This document shows, in pieces, positions 1-7,406 of a stretch of 64,000 nt of DNA. How positions within the stretch are numbered: the stretch's first letter is position 1; every line of letters starts with the position of its first letter. The notes under the pieces are model-generated. The model was not told where the DNA came from. It made no database searches and worked only from the letters and a program-made list of their open reading frames with translations. The DNA is from Lachnospiraceae bacterium UBA7182. GTDB taxonomy: Bacteria; Bacillota; Clostridia; Lachnospirales; Lachnospiraceae. The translations under genes were made by a program, and so were the position numbers. The DNA lies in NCBI GenBank assembly GCA_002491115.1, contig DKVI01000071.1, positions 1-64,000 of the forward strand, written 5' to 3'.

Positions 1-25
1 CCTTAATTCGCCGTCCAACATCCAT
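1..25 (-). CDS. 5' end of an Rpn-array paralog, cut by window edge
   Basis: Only eight codons are visible, starting with an ATG at 23-25 on the minus strand. The leader before it (AAAAAGGAG, then a CTTTATT stretch up to the ATG) nearly matches the leader of the gene at 2302-2859, and the upstream block 62-236 matches the blocks before the other array members. This shared leader supports a real start. The visible residues (MDVGRRIK) do not match the paralogs' N-termini, so the product is unknown. Confidence 0.5.
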
Positions 26-61
26 AATAAAGCGTCTCCTTTTTAATTTGGGATTTATGAG

Positions 62-236
62 AATTAGACGGAATGGATAGATTTATGATATAGGAAAAAA
101 GGATAAATGTCTTTAGCGTTTACAGAATGTTTACAATTTTTGTGCAAATAGCTGATATCCGATGAAAACAAATGGGTTTTGGGTGGGGAAGAAAACCGTC
201 CGGCGTACGGCAGGATAGCCGCGAATCACCGGACGG
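62..236 (-). repeat. Array spacer block, copy A (hairpin plus promoter-like leader)
   Basis: First of three related intergenic blocks (also 1552-1728 and 2903-3076). Read on the minus strand it holds a hairpin after the stop of the gene at 256 (arms CCGTCCGG and CCGGACGG, inner CGGC/GCCG), then a T-rich run suggesting termination. Next come a conserved CTAAAGAC element, 18 bases and TATCAT, then the leader of the next gene. The CTAAAGAC-to-TATMAT spacing is 18 in all three copies, which suggests a weak sigma-A promoter (AAGACW-N17-TATMAT). Confidence 0.7.
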
Positions 237-255
237 AATTGGATTTTGACGGATG

Positions 256-1506
256 TTAATTTTTCTGGTTAAGTAAAGCTAAAATCTCTGCTTCATCGGG
301 AGCCGGGTCGCTGTGGATTTTTTCATAGACCTGCTCGATGACAGAAGGATCAAGCGATAACAGTTCTGCGTACTTTTTGGCGGAAAAATCCTCTGGGGCC
401 ATATCTTGAAACATGTTGAGTACAAAAACATTGATCCGGTGTTCCTGTTTTTTGGCAGTCTGTTCGGCTTCTTTGACAGCCTGTTCGGCTTTTCTGACAG
501 CCTGTTCAGCTTCTTTGACCGCCCGTTCTTTTTCCAGGGTGATCTGATAGTTTTCTTTTGCCAGTTGTTCTTTCTCTTTGGCGGCCTGCTCAAGGTCATC
601 CGTCAGCTGGTCAATCTCACCCTGCATATACTCAGGCAGAAAGAGAAGTGAATTGCGGTCCAAAATCCTTAATTCTTCTGAAAAAATGCTCATAACGTCC
701 TCCATATTCCGGCAGATATTGTAGATGGTATTGTACAATGGTTTAAAGTCCGGATAATCTGTGATCAGCCGGATAATATCCTGTATATCGTCAGTGCTGA
801 AAAATATCAGCCATGCGTCCAGCTCGTTTGTTATATGCTTATTGTGCATATTTTTTTGAAAGATGTCAAGAGGAATAAAGATATATTTCTGCAAAAGTTC
901 CATCCTGGCTCCCGTATCCGAGCGCTGTTCAAATCGGTGAATATATGCAGTAGAGTATTTCTTGAAATTTTTTGGGCTTTTTTCAAAAAGGACGATGGTA
1001 TAGACGGGTTTTATGGATTTGTAGTTGACTTGTTGGCTATCGCTGTTTTCTCTGGCTTTTTTATACTGACGGAGGAGCAGGTCTGAGGAATAACAGGCGC
1101 ATCTTTCTCCTGGAAACAGATACCCTGACTTTTGAACCTCTACATTGGCCAGGCTTCCATCCTTGATCCGGACGACAATATCCGTAATCAGAATCGAAGA
1201 TTCATCAGCAATCCGGGTGGAATCATTAGCAAGTACGCTGATGATGGTGACCTCCTGCCCAAGAAGCAGTGAGAGGAATTTCTCCAGACGGCTGGGGGTA
1301 ATATCAGGATCCATAACTTCTTTGAAAAAACCATCGTACAGAACTTTGACTCCCTTAATTCCGGTGCAGAAATTCAGGAAATGTTCCTGCTGTTCGGGCT
1401 TCCATTTATTAAAAGTCTGCAAAAGTGTCGGAGTGGCCCGGATTTCTTCTAATATATCCTTTTTGGTGCGGATCATGGGGAAATATTGTTTAAGTAGAGT
1501 CTCCAT
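256..1506 (-). CDS. Rpn/PD-(D/E)XK nuclease family protein, full-length array member
   Basis: 416 aa protein of the PD-(D/E)XK 'transposase'/Rpn type, a family of DNA endonucleases linked to recombination and phage defence. The nuclease core is visible as D109 followed by E123-V-Q125, the ExQ variant seen in this family. An N-terminal helical domain (about 1-85) is shared with the gene at 2302, and the region from about residue 188 is shared with the truncated copy at 3094. Residues about 324-351 are four heptads encoded by 21-bp repeats and should form a coiled coil. The C-terminal 50 residues resemble the end of the small gene at 1737. The start follows a leader like that of its paralog. 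Real substrate and phenotype are unknown. Confidence 0.8.
   Translation of the reverse strand: METLLKQYFPMIRTKKDILEEIRATPTLLQTFNKWKPEQQEHFLNFCTGIKGVKVLYDGFFKEVMDPDITPSRLEKFLSLLLGQEVTIISVLANDSTRIADESSILITDIVVRIKDGSLANVEVQKSGYLFPGERCACYSSDLLLRQYKKARENSDSQQVNYKSIKPVYTIVLFEKSPKNFKKYSTAYIHRFEQRSDTGARMELLQKYIFIPLDIFQKNMHNKHITNELDAWLIFFSTDDIQDIIRLITDYPDFKPLYNTIYNICRNMEDVMSIFSEELRILDRNSLLFLPEYMQGEIDQLTDDLEQAAKEKEQLAKENYQITLEKERAVKEAEQAVRKAEQAVKEAEQTAKKQEHRINVFVLNMFQDMAPEDFSAKKYAELLSLDPSVIEQVYEKIHSDPAPDEAEILALLNQKN
454..537 (-). repeat. Four 21-bp tandem repeats coding coiled-coil heptads
   Basis: Units at 454-474, 475-495, 496-516 and 517-537 share the pattern GACAGCCTGTTCGGCTTCTTT with a few substitutions. 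Because 21 bp is seven codons, copy-number change keeps frame and lengthens or shortens a heptad coiled coil. The truncated paralog at 3094 carries only about one unit at the same place, so the tract has expanded or contracted. Confidence 0.85.
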
Positions 1507-1551
1507 ATAAAGTATCTTCTTTTAACTTGTATTTTCGGGGAAAAACTGATG

Positions 1552-1728
1552 AAAGATAGACGGAATAGATAAATTGAATTATACAAAGAAACAGAATGAA
1601 AGTCTTTAGCGTTTACAAAATGTTCACAATTTTTGTGCAAACAGCCAGTGAAAAAGAGGAAAAAGGCTTTAGAAACAGAGAACCGCCTGGCGTACGGCAA
1701 GATAGCCGCAGAGCACCGGGCGGAATTG
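1552..1728 (-). repeat. Array spacer block, copy B
   Basis: Second spacer block, between the genes at 1737 and 256. The hairpin arms are CCGCCTGG and CCGGGCGG, with inner CGGC/GCCG. It carries CTAAAGAC, 18 bases and TATAAT, and a CACAA-AAA-TTGTG dyad that is kept in copy C and slightly degraded in copy A. Arm changes relative to copies A and C mostly preserve pairing. Confidence 0.75.
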
Positions 1729-1736
1729 GAGATAGT

Positions 1737-2135
1737 TCATCTTATAAGCAATTTAAAGATTTCGGATCTGCACAGATCTGATCCTTCCTGAATTTTTTCA
1801 TATGCTTGTTGAACAAGCGTAACATCTATGGATAATTCTTCTGCGCATTCTTCTATGGGGCAATTTTTTTCGGCTTTATTTTTGATCAGATAGACTTGAA
1901 GGATATGTTTTAGATAGTGATCTTCAGCATTGATAATACATTTTTGCTGTTTTTCATTTAATTTCATGATTTTTAAGTAGGATGAAAAAAGCATTTCTCC
2001 AAGCGCACGGAATGCCTCATTGGCAAGTTCAAGGTCTCCATTTAACATTTGATCGATCTTTTCCTGTGCCTGGTCAATGGAAAGCGACAGCTTCGTCCAT
2101 TCTGTAATTTGCATTTCTTCTGAAAATGTGCCCAT
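1737..2135 (-). CDS. Small protein resembling the C-terminal region of the Rpn-like proteins
   Basis: 132 aa. Residues about 80-130 follow the same pattern as the C-terminus of the 416-aa neighbour (AEELSIDVTLVQQAYEKI here, AELLSLDPSVIEQVYEKI there), ending in a short helical segment. There is no nuclease core. It has its own strong signals: an AAAGGAGG ribosome binding site 7 nt before ATG and a consensus sigma-A promoter at 2190-2218. Known: in E. coli Rpn systems a separate C-terminal product made from an internal start inhibits the nuclease. Inference: this gene could play a similar trans role, or it could be a decayed paralog with an intact end. Confidence 0.65.
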   Translation of the reverse strand: MGTFSEEMQITEWTKLSLSIDQAQEKIDQMLNGDLELANEAFRALGEMLFSSYLKIMKLNEKQQKCIINAEDHYLKHILQVYLIKNKAEKNCPIEECAEELSIDVTLVQQAYEKIQEGSDLCRSEIFKLLIR

Positions 2136-2189
2136 AGTCGGCCTCCTTTATTTGATAACAGAGTTATAAAATATAGCGGTTATATCACT

Positions 2190-2218
2190 ATTATATCTGT
2201 TTGCCAACAAAATGTCAA
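2190..2218 (-). promoter_or_regulatory. Consensus sigma-A promoter of the small Rpn-like gene
   Basis: On the minus strand TTGACA (2213-2218), 17 bases, TATAAT (2190-2195): a perfect match to the vegetative consensus, 55 bp upstream of the start at 2135. It is much stronger than the conserved weak promoters of the other array members. Confidence 0.85.
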
Positions 2219-2231
2219 CTATGACATATAT

Positions 2232-2296
2232 GGTTAAAAAAATGATCATTGCCTGAAGCGCGGCAATAAAACCGACATACTTCGGGCAATGATCCA
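2232..2296 (-). terminator. Terminator of the gene at 2302
   Basis: TTGCCTGAAG and CTTCGGGCAA form a 10-bp stem with one G-U pair and a loop of about 24 nt. On the minus strand it is followed by a run of T residues at about 2235-2241. Confidence 0.65.
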
Positions 2297-2301
2297 TGTG
2301 A

Positions 2302-2859
2302 TCAGAGCAGGCTGTATGATTCAAGTATCTTTAAAAAATCAGTGCTTTTATCATCCGGATGTTCTTTGATTGTTTCACACACCTGCTTTATAGTCGGAAT
2401 ATCTATTATAAGCAAAACCGCAAACATCTCGAGAAGATAATTTTCAGGAATACTTCCGTTGCGGCACAGTTGGATCAGAATAGCTGCTATTTGACGCTGG
2501 CCATCTGTCCATGGTCTGTGGATGGACGGGTTTTCTTTTAGTTGAGCTAACAATTCCGGTATATCTTTTGATGAAGCAGGCGGAGAAATCCGATGTGGAT
2601 TTTTTGTTTCTTCCGAAAATTTAATCATGAGCAGCCTCAGGAGTTCGGTGGAATTGACAGAACCTGCTATTGCTTTTAGGAACATTTCAGACAGAAGATG
2701 GTCCCCTTTCACGCCTGTGCAAAGCTCCAGGAAATCTTCCTGCTGATCGGGTTTCCATGCATCGAAGGTTTGAGAGAGCTGTTCGCTGCTGCGGATTTCT
2801 TCCAGTACGTCTGCTCTGGTCCGGAGCATGGGAAAGTAGTGTTTAAGTAATGTGTTCAT
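2302..2859 (-). CDS. Nuclease-less Rpn-array paralog
   Basis: 185 aa. The first 70 residues are clearly related to the N-terminus of the 416-aa gene (MNTLLKHYFPMLRTRADVLE against METLLKQYFPMIRTKKDILE), including the KP-Q-E-F-L-C-TG-KG pattern. After that it jumps to a helical region and a C-terminal segment resembling the array C-terminus. The D...ExQ nuclease core is absent, so it cannot cut DNA by the family mechanism. The leader AAAAGGAGATACTTTATT before ATG is shared with the other members. It may be an internally deleted copy kept as a binding partner, or a decaying gene. Confidence 0.65.
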   Translation of the reverse strand: MNTLLKHYFPMLRTRADVLEEIRSSEQLSQTFDAWKPDQQEDFLELCTGVKGDHLLSEMFLKAIAGSVNSTELLRLLMIKFSEETKNPHRISPPASSKDIPELLAQLKENPSIHRPWTDGQRQIAAILIQLCRNGSIPENYLLEMFAVLLIIDIPTIKQVCETIKEHPDDKSTDFLKILESYSLL

Positions 2860-2902
2860 AATAAAGTATCTCCTTTTAGTTTTGTTGTTGGGGAAAAACT
2901 GC

Positions 2903-3076
2903 GGAAAAACAGACGGAACAGATAAATGTATGATACAGGATAACAGAGTAAAAGTCTTTAGTGTTTACACAATGTTCACAATTTTTGTGCAAACAGCCAG
3001 TGCAAAAGGAAGAAAAAGGGTTAAAAACAGAAAACCGCCCGGCGTATGGCAGAGCAGCCATAGATGCCGGGCGAAA
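2903..3076 (-). repeat. Array spacer block, copy C
   Basis: Third spacer block, between the truncated gene at 3094 and the gene at 2302. The outer arms are CGCCCGGC and GCCGGGCG. The inner stem is TGGC/GCCA where copies A and B have CGGC/GCCG, a compensatory change. On the minus strand the hairpin is followed by TTTTCTGTTTTTAA. CTAAAGAC, 18 bases and TATCAT follow. Confidence 0.75.
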
Positions 3077-3093
3077 ATAGATCCTGGGAAATA

Positions 3094-3741
3094 TTACTTT
3101 CTTTGATTAAGCAAAGCAAATAGCTCGTCTTCATCAGAAGCCGGATCACTGTGGAGTTTTTCATAGACCTGCTTAATAATAGACGGATCAAACAATAACA
3201 TTTTCGCATACTTTTCGGCAGAAAAATCTTCAGGATCCACATCTCGGAGTATGTTGAGTGCGACAGTGCTGATCTGGTAGCGTGTTTGTTCTTCTGTTTT
3301 CTTGATAGCCTGTTCTTTTTCCAGGGTGATCTGATAGATTTCTTTTGCCAGCTGTTCTTTCTCTTTAGTAGCCTGTTCAAGATCATCAGTCAGCTGGTCG
3401 ATCTCTCCCTGCATATACTCAGGCAGGAAAAGAAGTGAATTACGATCCAGAATCCGTAGTTCTTCTGAAAAAATGCCCATAACGTCCTCCATATTCCGGC
3501 AGATATTGTAGATAGTATTGTACAATGGTTTAAAGTCCGGATAATCTGTGATCAGCCGGATAATATCCTGTATATCGTCAGTACTGAAAAACATCAGCCA
3601 TGCATCCAGCTCGTTTGCTATATGTTTATTGTGCATATTTTTTTGGAAGATGTCAAGAGGAATAAAGATATATTTCTGCAAAAGTTCCATCCTGGCTCCC
3701 GTATCTGAACGCTGTTCAAAGCGGTGAATGTATGTAGTAGA
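3094..3741 (-). pseudogene. 5'-truncated Rpn-like gene
   Basis: The reading frame matches residues about 188-416 of the gene at 256 almost residue for residue (FEQRSDTGARMELLQKYIFI occurs in both). Homology stops near 3741, after the codons for the TYIHRF region, and the sequence becomes AT-rich and runs into the divergent gene at 3791. The N-terminal domain and the nuclease core are lost. The coiled-coil tract has about one heptad unit instead of four. The frame stays open to 3816, but the upstream codons are unrelated. Likely a recombination remnant. Confidence 0.8.
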
Positions 3742-3790
3742 AAAAAAATACAATAATATATTAAAATAAAAGTGAAAGGGGAAACTTACT

Positions 3791-4516
3791 ATGCTTTTAT
3801 CTATCGTCGCCGTCATCGCGGTGTTTTGCGCCGTGGGGATATGGCGGATGTTTTTTTATTCCCATAATCAAGAGGAAATCACTGAAGCGGAGGAAGCGGA
3901 AGATCCATTTGAGAAGGGCAACGAGTATTTGCAAAGCCGATATGGATCAGATATCAGTTACCACCAGGGCAGGATTCTTCCGGACGAACGAAGAAGGCAT
4001 CCGCTGTTTGGGCAATATGCGGTATCTCTTAGTTTCCAGGTGGAAGGCGTACTTTCCGGATGCCGTTTCCGCTTCCGCCATCTAAAGATTCAAAGCCACA
4101 GGGATGATGCGGCTGTCATTACATTGTTTGCAGGGTACGCATTTCGGTGGGAGGATGAGGATTTTTCCTACAAGACAGGCATATTGCTTTATTCCCCGCA
4201 GTTTTTTAAGATAACAGGGCTCAATCCGGAGAACCGGGGATACCGCCGGTTGTATGAGATGCGGGACGGAAGCGTATTGTATGCGGGCAGGGAAGTTGAG
4301 GCCGAAATTGCTTACGGGCTGCACAAGTTATACAGAAGCATAGAGCAGGGATTCAGCCGGCTTTTTCATGGGCAGGGGATGTGCCTGTTCAGTAAAGGTG
4401 ACGCGGCGGAGGCATATATTTACAGTCCAAGGCCTTTGGATGGCGGTATAGAACAGATAATGCAGCTGGTTGAAAGCGGGCTTAAAATGGTAAAGCAGGA
4501 GATGAAAGAGGCATGA
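3791..4516 (+). CDS. Membrane-anchored protein of unknown function
   Basis: 241 aa. One N-terminal membrane segment (about residues 3-24) is followed by a short acidic linker and a soluble domain of about 190 residues containing RYGSDISYHQG, FAGYAFRWEDEDF and YIYSPRPLDGG. I do not recognise the family. GAAAGGGG lies 9 nt before ATG. Its TGA overlaps the ATG of the recombinase-like gene (ATGA at 4513), suggesting translational coupling, and VanZ follows in the same run. A three-gene operon is likely. Confidence 0.6.
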   Translation: MLLSIVAVIAVFCAVGIWRMFFYSHNQEEITEAEEAEDPFEKGNEYLQSRYGSDISYHQGRILPDERRRHPLFGQYAVSLSFQVEGVLSGCRFRFRHLKIQSHRDDAAVITLFAGYAFRWEDEDFSYKTGILLYSPQFFKITGLNPENRGYRRLYEMRDGSVLYAGREVEAEIAYGLHKLYRSIEQGFSRLFHGQGMCLFSKGDAAEAYIYSPRPLDGGIEQIMQLVESGLKMVKQEMKEA

Positions 4517-5331
4517 ATACATATAGAGAAGAAATCGAAGATATCCGGCTGACTCCGGAGGTGATCGGCCGTTTTCTGGAAAACCTGTCCGAGAAGGGCA
4601 GAAGTCCGGCGTCGCTGCAGAATTACCGGACGATTCTGATGGGGTTGTATGCGTATCTGCCGGAGGACAAGATTTTAAGCGGAAATATTCTTGCCAAATG
4701 GCGTAAAAGTCTGGAGGAACAGGGTTATTATGCGCGGACGATCAATACGCGGATTTCGGTGCTGAACAGTTTTTTGCAGTATTTGAATCACAGGGAATGG
4801 CAGCAGGATGATTTTTACCGTCAGCTTGCGGACGATCAGCCGGAGCTGACCCGTAAAGAGTATCTGCGTCTTTTGCAGGCGGCGAAGCTTTTGGAGAAGG
4901 AGCGTGTGTATCTGCTGATCAAGACCCTTGGCGGCGCGGGGGTGCGCATCCAGGAGCTTCATCAGTTGACGGTGGAAGCCGTGCGGGAGGGAAGCGTGCG
5001 TTTATCCTGCCATCATTGTGAGCGGGTCCTAAAGCTTCCGGAGGCTTTGAGAAAAGAACTTCTGGATTATGCCGGGCGGGAAGGAATCTATAAAGGGCCG
5101 GTGTTCGTGACCCGGGACGGCATGCCTTTAGCGCGGTCCAGTGTATGGCGTTATGTGAACAGTGTCAGCCGGGACGCGCAGGTACCGGAAGAGAAGGCCA
5201 ATCCCCGCTGTCTGTGGAAGATGTATAAGAGTACCTGCGACAGTATTCGGGCAGACATCGACAGGCTGGCGGCACAGGCGTATGAGCGGATGATGGAAGA
5301 AGAGCAGCTTCTGGCAGGATGGAAAATATGA
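4513..5331 (+). CDS. Tyrosine recombinase-like protein with degenerate active site
   Basis: 272 aa. Residues about 13-95 look like a SAM-like core-binding domain. The catalytic-domain fold follows, with the first arginine in GAGVRIQELHQL (R145). The usual HxxR box is replaced by NPRCLWKMY and the box-III histidine is not evident. A tyrosine (AQAYERMM) sits near the end, but its role cannot be judged. Loss of HxxR suggests it does not act as a normal recombinase. Both ends overlap neighbours (stop-start at 4513; VanZ start inside its 3' end), so it belongs to the operon rather than to a mobile element. Confidence 0.75.
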   Translation: MNTYREEIEDIRLTPEVIGRFLENLSEKGRSPASLQNYRTILMGLYAYLPEDKILSGNILAKWRKSLEEQGYYARTINTRISVLNSFLQYLNHREWQQDDFYRQLADDQPELTRKEYLRLLQAAKLLEKERVYLLIKTLGGAGVRIQELHQLTVEAVREGSVRLSCHHCERVLKLPEALRKELLDYAGREGIYKGPVFVTRDGMPLARSSVWRYVNSVSRDAQVPEEKANPRCLWKMYKSTCDSIRADIDRLAAQAYERMMEEEQLLAGWKI

Positions 5332-5912
5332 TGTTTGAGCCGGATGAGATGCTTCGGGAAGTAGCGGCGGATCTGGGACATTTCTGCGGGTTGTACGCCG
5401 ATACAGCATGCCGGATTGCGATCCTTGTCTTTTTGTCCGCTCTGGTCATCGGATACGTATCTGTATGCAGACGGGGAAATGTCTTCGGGCAGATCAGGCA
5501 TATGGCTGTAAAGGCTGTTTTGCTGGCGCTTCTTTCGGCGTACGGAACTATGATCGTGGGGATCACGCTGCTTTCCAGAAGCGAGGGCGGCTCCGACGGG
5601 GTAAATCTGCGGCTGTTCGGAACCTTTCACAATGATTTTACAAGCTGTAAATATATATGTGAAAATATACTTCTTTTGTTTCCCTGCGCGGTGCTGCTCT
5701 ATGGGATCTCACATATGTTCCGCAGGGTTTTGACGGCGCTTTTGACCGGGTTTTGTGTGTCGCTGGCGATAGAGACGGCTCAGCTTGTGACGCACCTGGG
5801 GCGGTTTGAGGTGGATGATATTCTGACAAATGTAACAGGGTATATGGCAGGGTATTTACTGTGCCGTGCGTTTTCATGCATGGGGCGGCTGTGCGGACTG
5901 CATCAGACATAA
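5319..5912 (+). CDS. VanZ family membrane protein
   Basis: 197 aa with four or more hydrophobic segments. The VanZ signature is clear near the C-terminus: SLAIETAQLVTHLGRFEVDD followed by ILTNVTGYMAGY (E..Q, R, DD, N..G). VanZ proteins are membrane proteins linked to low-level teicoplanin or antimicrobial peptide tolerance; the mechanism is unsettled. The start is uncertain: ATGs occur at 5319, 5328 and 5331, and GGATGG lies 6 nt before 5328. All overlap the 3' end of the recombinase-like gene. Confidence 0.8.
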   Translation: MENMMFEPDEMLREVAADLGHFCGLYADTACRIAILVFLSALVIGYVSVCRRGNVFGQIRHMAVKAVLLALLSAYGTMIVGITLLSRSEGGSDGVNLRLFGTFHNDFTSCKYICENILLLFPCAVLLYGISHMFRRVLTALLTGFCVSLAIETAQLVTHLGRFEVDDILTNVTGYMAGYLLCRAFSCMGRLCGLHQT

Positions 5913-5922
5913 ATTTTCAGGA

Positions 5923-5951
5923 TTGACGAACTACGCCTTTAAGAGTATAGT
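5923..5951 (+). promoter_or_regulatory. Sigma-A promoter of DUF3990 module 1
   Basis: TTGACG (5923-5928), 17 bases, TATAGT (5946-5951), placed 25 bp before the start at 5977. GGGGAG provides the ribosome binding site. Confidence 0.75.
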
Positions 5952-5976
5952 ATAGACAAAGGGGAGACGGCATCGT

Positions 5977-6651
5977 ATGGTTAAAACGCTTTATCATGGT
6001 TCTCTCAACATAATTGAGAAACCTTTATTCGGATATGGAAAAACTTATAATGACTATGGTTTGGGATTTTACTGTACAGATAGTCTGGAAATGGCAAAGG
6101 AATGGGGAGTTGGAAAAGATCAAAATGGTTATGCTAACTGCTATGAACTGAATTGTGATGATCTTTGGATTCTTAATCTGAACGCACCGGAATATTGCAT
6201 TTTGCATTGGTTGGCGATACTGCTGAAAAACAGGGAGTTCGATGTTCCTTCCGGACTTGCGCTGGAAGCCAGGGAGTATCTGCTTACTACTTTTGCCGTT
6301 GATTACGAAACATGTGATGCTATGATAGGTTATCGGGCTGATGACAGTTACTTCTCATTTGCGCAGGACTTTATTAACGGTACGATTTCTTACCGCCAGC
6401 TCAATAACGCTCTGCACCTGGGCAGGCTGGGGCAGCAGTTTGTTTTAAAGAGCAGGAAAGCGTTTGATCGTATTCAGTTTATTGGCAGTGAGGTTGCAAA
6501 GAGCGGTGAGTGGTATGCAAAGAAGATGCTGCGGGACAAAACTGCCCGTCGGGAATATTTCAGTGTGGAACGAAACCGCCGCCAGCGGGGGGACTTATAT
6601 ATTACTCAAATTATGGACGAGGAGATGAGACCGGATGATCCACGCTTATGA
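5977..6651 (+). CDS. DUF3990 ADP-ribosyltransferase-like protein, probable toxin (module 1)
   Basis: 224 aa. The family pattern is present: TLYHGS at residues 4-9, then NDYGLGFYCT, then YRADDSYF and GQQFVLKS. These resemble the H-Y-[EQ] landmarks of ADP-ribosyltransferase folds: His in YHGS, Tyr in GFY, and Q near the end. DUF3990 genes usually sit next to DUF3791-type partners, and one follows here with a 17-nt overlap. Inference: an ADP-ribosylating toxin in a two-gene toxin-antitoxin unit, target unknown. The toxin-first order and its own promoter fit that reading. A homologous module lies at 15313-16450. Confidence 0.7.
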   Translation: MVKTLYHGSLNIIEKPLFGYGKTYNDYGLGFYCTDSLEMAKEWGVGKDQNGYANCYELNCDDLWILNLNAPEYCILHWLAILLKNREFDVPSGLALEAREYLLTTFAVDYETCDAMIGYRADDSYFSFAQDFINGTISYRQLNNALHLGRLGQQFVLKSRKAFDRIQFIGSEVAKSGEWYAKKMLRDKTARREYFSVERNRRQRGDLYITQIMDEEMRPDDPRL

Positions 6652-7279
6652 TAAAGTTTATCTGGATAAAGCCCGCATTGTCCTTGGCCGTATGCTGGAT
6701 TTTGCGGTGTATGATCTGAAATATAATATTGCTGAATTTTTCGAGTTGTTTATTAATTCCGGTATTGCAGCCAGGTTTGAGATCGGAGATTTTGCAGTGA
6801 TTACCGGTATGTCCGGTGTGGAGCTTGCCTGTAAAGTCCTGGAAAAGTCCGGCGTGAGCCGGAAATGCATTAGGCCAAATTATACGGCAGATCGAAGTGA
6901 GGAGTTCTGGACTGGCTGGGCGCTGGCTTATTATCAATGGGAAACTTCCCTGAGCTTTGCTGAGATCGTAAAATATGTACCCATCGAGGAGATCATGGCG
7001 TTGTATTCACCATATCATGAAATGGATATCCGGCATTTTGTGGACAGGATGAACGAGCTGTATCGGACTGCCAGACCGGAAACCAACTTAAAGTTTCTGA
7101 GGAAGAGAGCAGAATTGAGTCAGCGTGAACTTGCAGAGTTGTCTGGTATTCCGGTTCGGACAATTCAGCAATATGAGCAACGTCAAAAGAATATTAATAA
7201 AGCACAGGCAGAGTATCTTGTGATATTGTCAAAAATTTTGTGCTGTGAAGTTGAAGAATTAATTGAAAAAACGCAGTAG
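6635..7279 (+). CDS. DUF3791-like partner fused to an XRE helix-turn-helix, probable antitoxin/repressor
   Basis: 214 aa in three parts. The N-terminal part (about 15-75) has the pattern EFFELFINSGIAARFE...SGVEL. The middle part contains EFWTGWALAYYQW and YHEMDIRHFVDRMNELYR. The C-terminal part (about 147-210) is a clear HTH_XRE domain (LSQRELAELSGIPVRTIQQYEQ). The first two parts match the 149-aa protein at 15313, which lacks the HTH. Its start lies inside the DUF3990 gene, so the two are likely translationally coupled. Expected role: neutralise the toxin and repress the operon through the HTH. No operator could be assigned. Confidence 0.7.
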   Translation: MIHAYDKVYLDKARIVLGRMLDFAVYDLKYNIAEFFELFINSGIAARFEIGDFAVITGMSGVELACKVLEKSGVSRKCIRPNYTADRSEEFWTGWALAYYQWETSLSFAEIVKYVPIEEIMALYSPYHEMDIRHFVDRMNELYRTARPETNLKFLRKRAELSQRELAELSGIPVRTIQQYEQRQKNINKAQAEYLVILSKILCCEVEELIEKTQ

Positions 7280-7324
7280 AAATACCATGGCGGCTGATGA
7301 AAAAGTTGTCATGGTATTTTTTTT
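7280..7324 (+). terminator. Terminator of DUF3990 module 1
   Basis: AAATACCATG (7280-7289) pairs perfectly with CATGGTATTT (7310-7319), followed by eight T residues. It directly follows the stop codon and isolates the module from the GntR operon. Confidence 0.85.
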
Positions 7325-7338
7325 GCAATAAACAGAAT

Positions 7339-7379
7339 ATAACAGTTGACAACAGTTGTATTCTATTATATACTGTTAT
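7339..7379 (+). promoter_or_regulatory. GntR-operon promoter inside an inverted repeat
   Basis: TTGACA (7346-7351), 17 bases, TATACT (7369-7374). Perfect inverted arms ATAACAGT (7339-7346) and ACTGTTAT (7372-7379) overlap the -35 and -10. The arm spacing is about three helical turns, as expected for a dimeric repressor, so autoregulation by the GntR protein at 7576 is likely. Confidence 0.75.
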
Positions 7380-7406
7380 CACAAGCCGTAAGAAATACAA
7401 ACAGAA

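Noticed and set aside
4513..5331. Integrated mobile element marked by a tyrosine recombinase
   Set aside because: The catalytic HxxR is missing, no attachment repeats are seen, and neighbours are coupled membrane genes.
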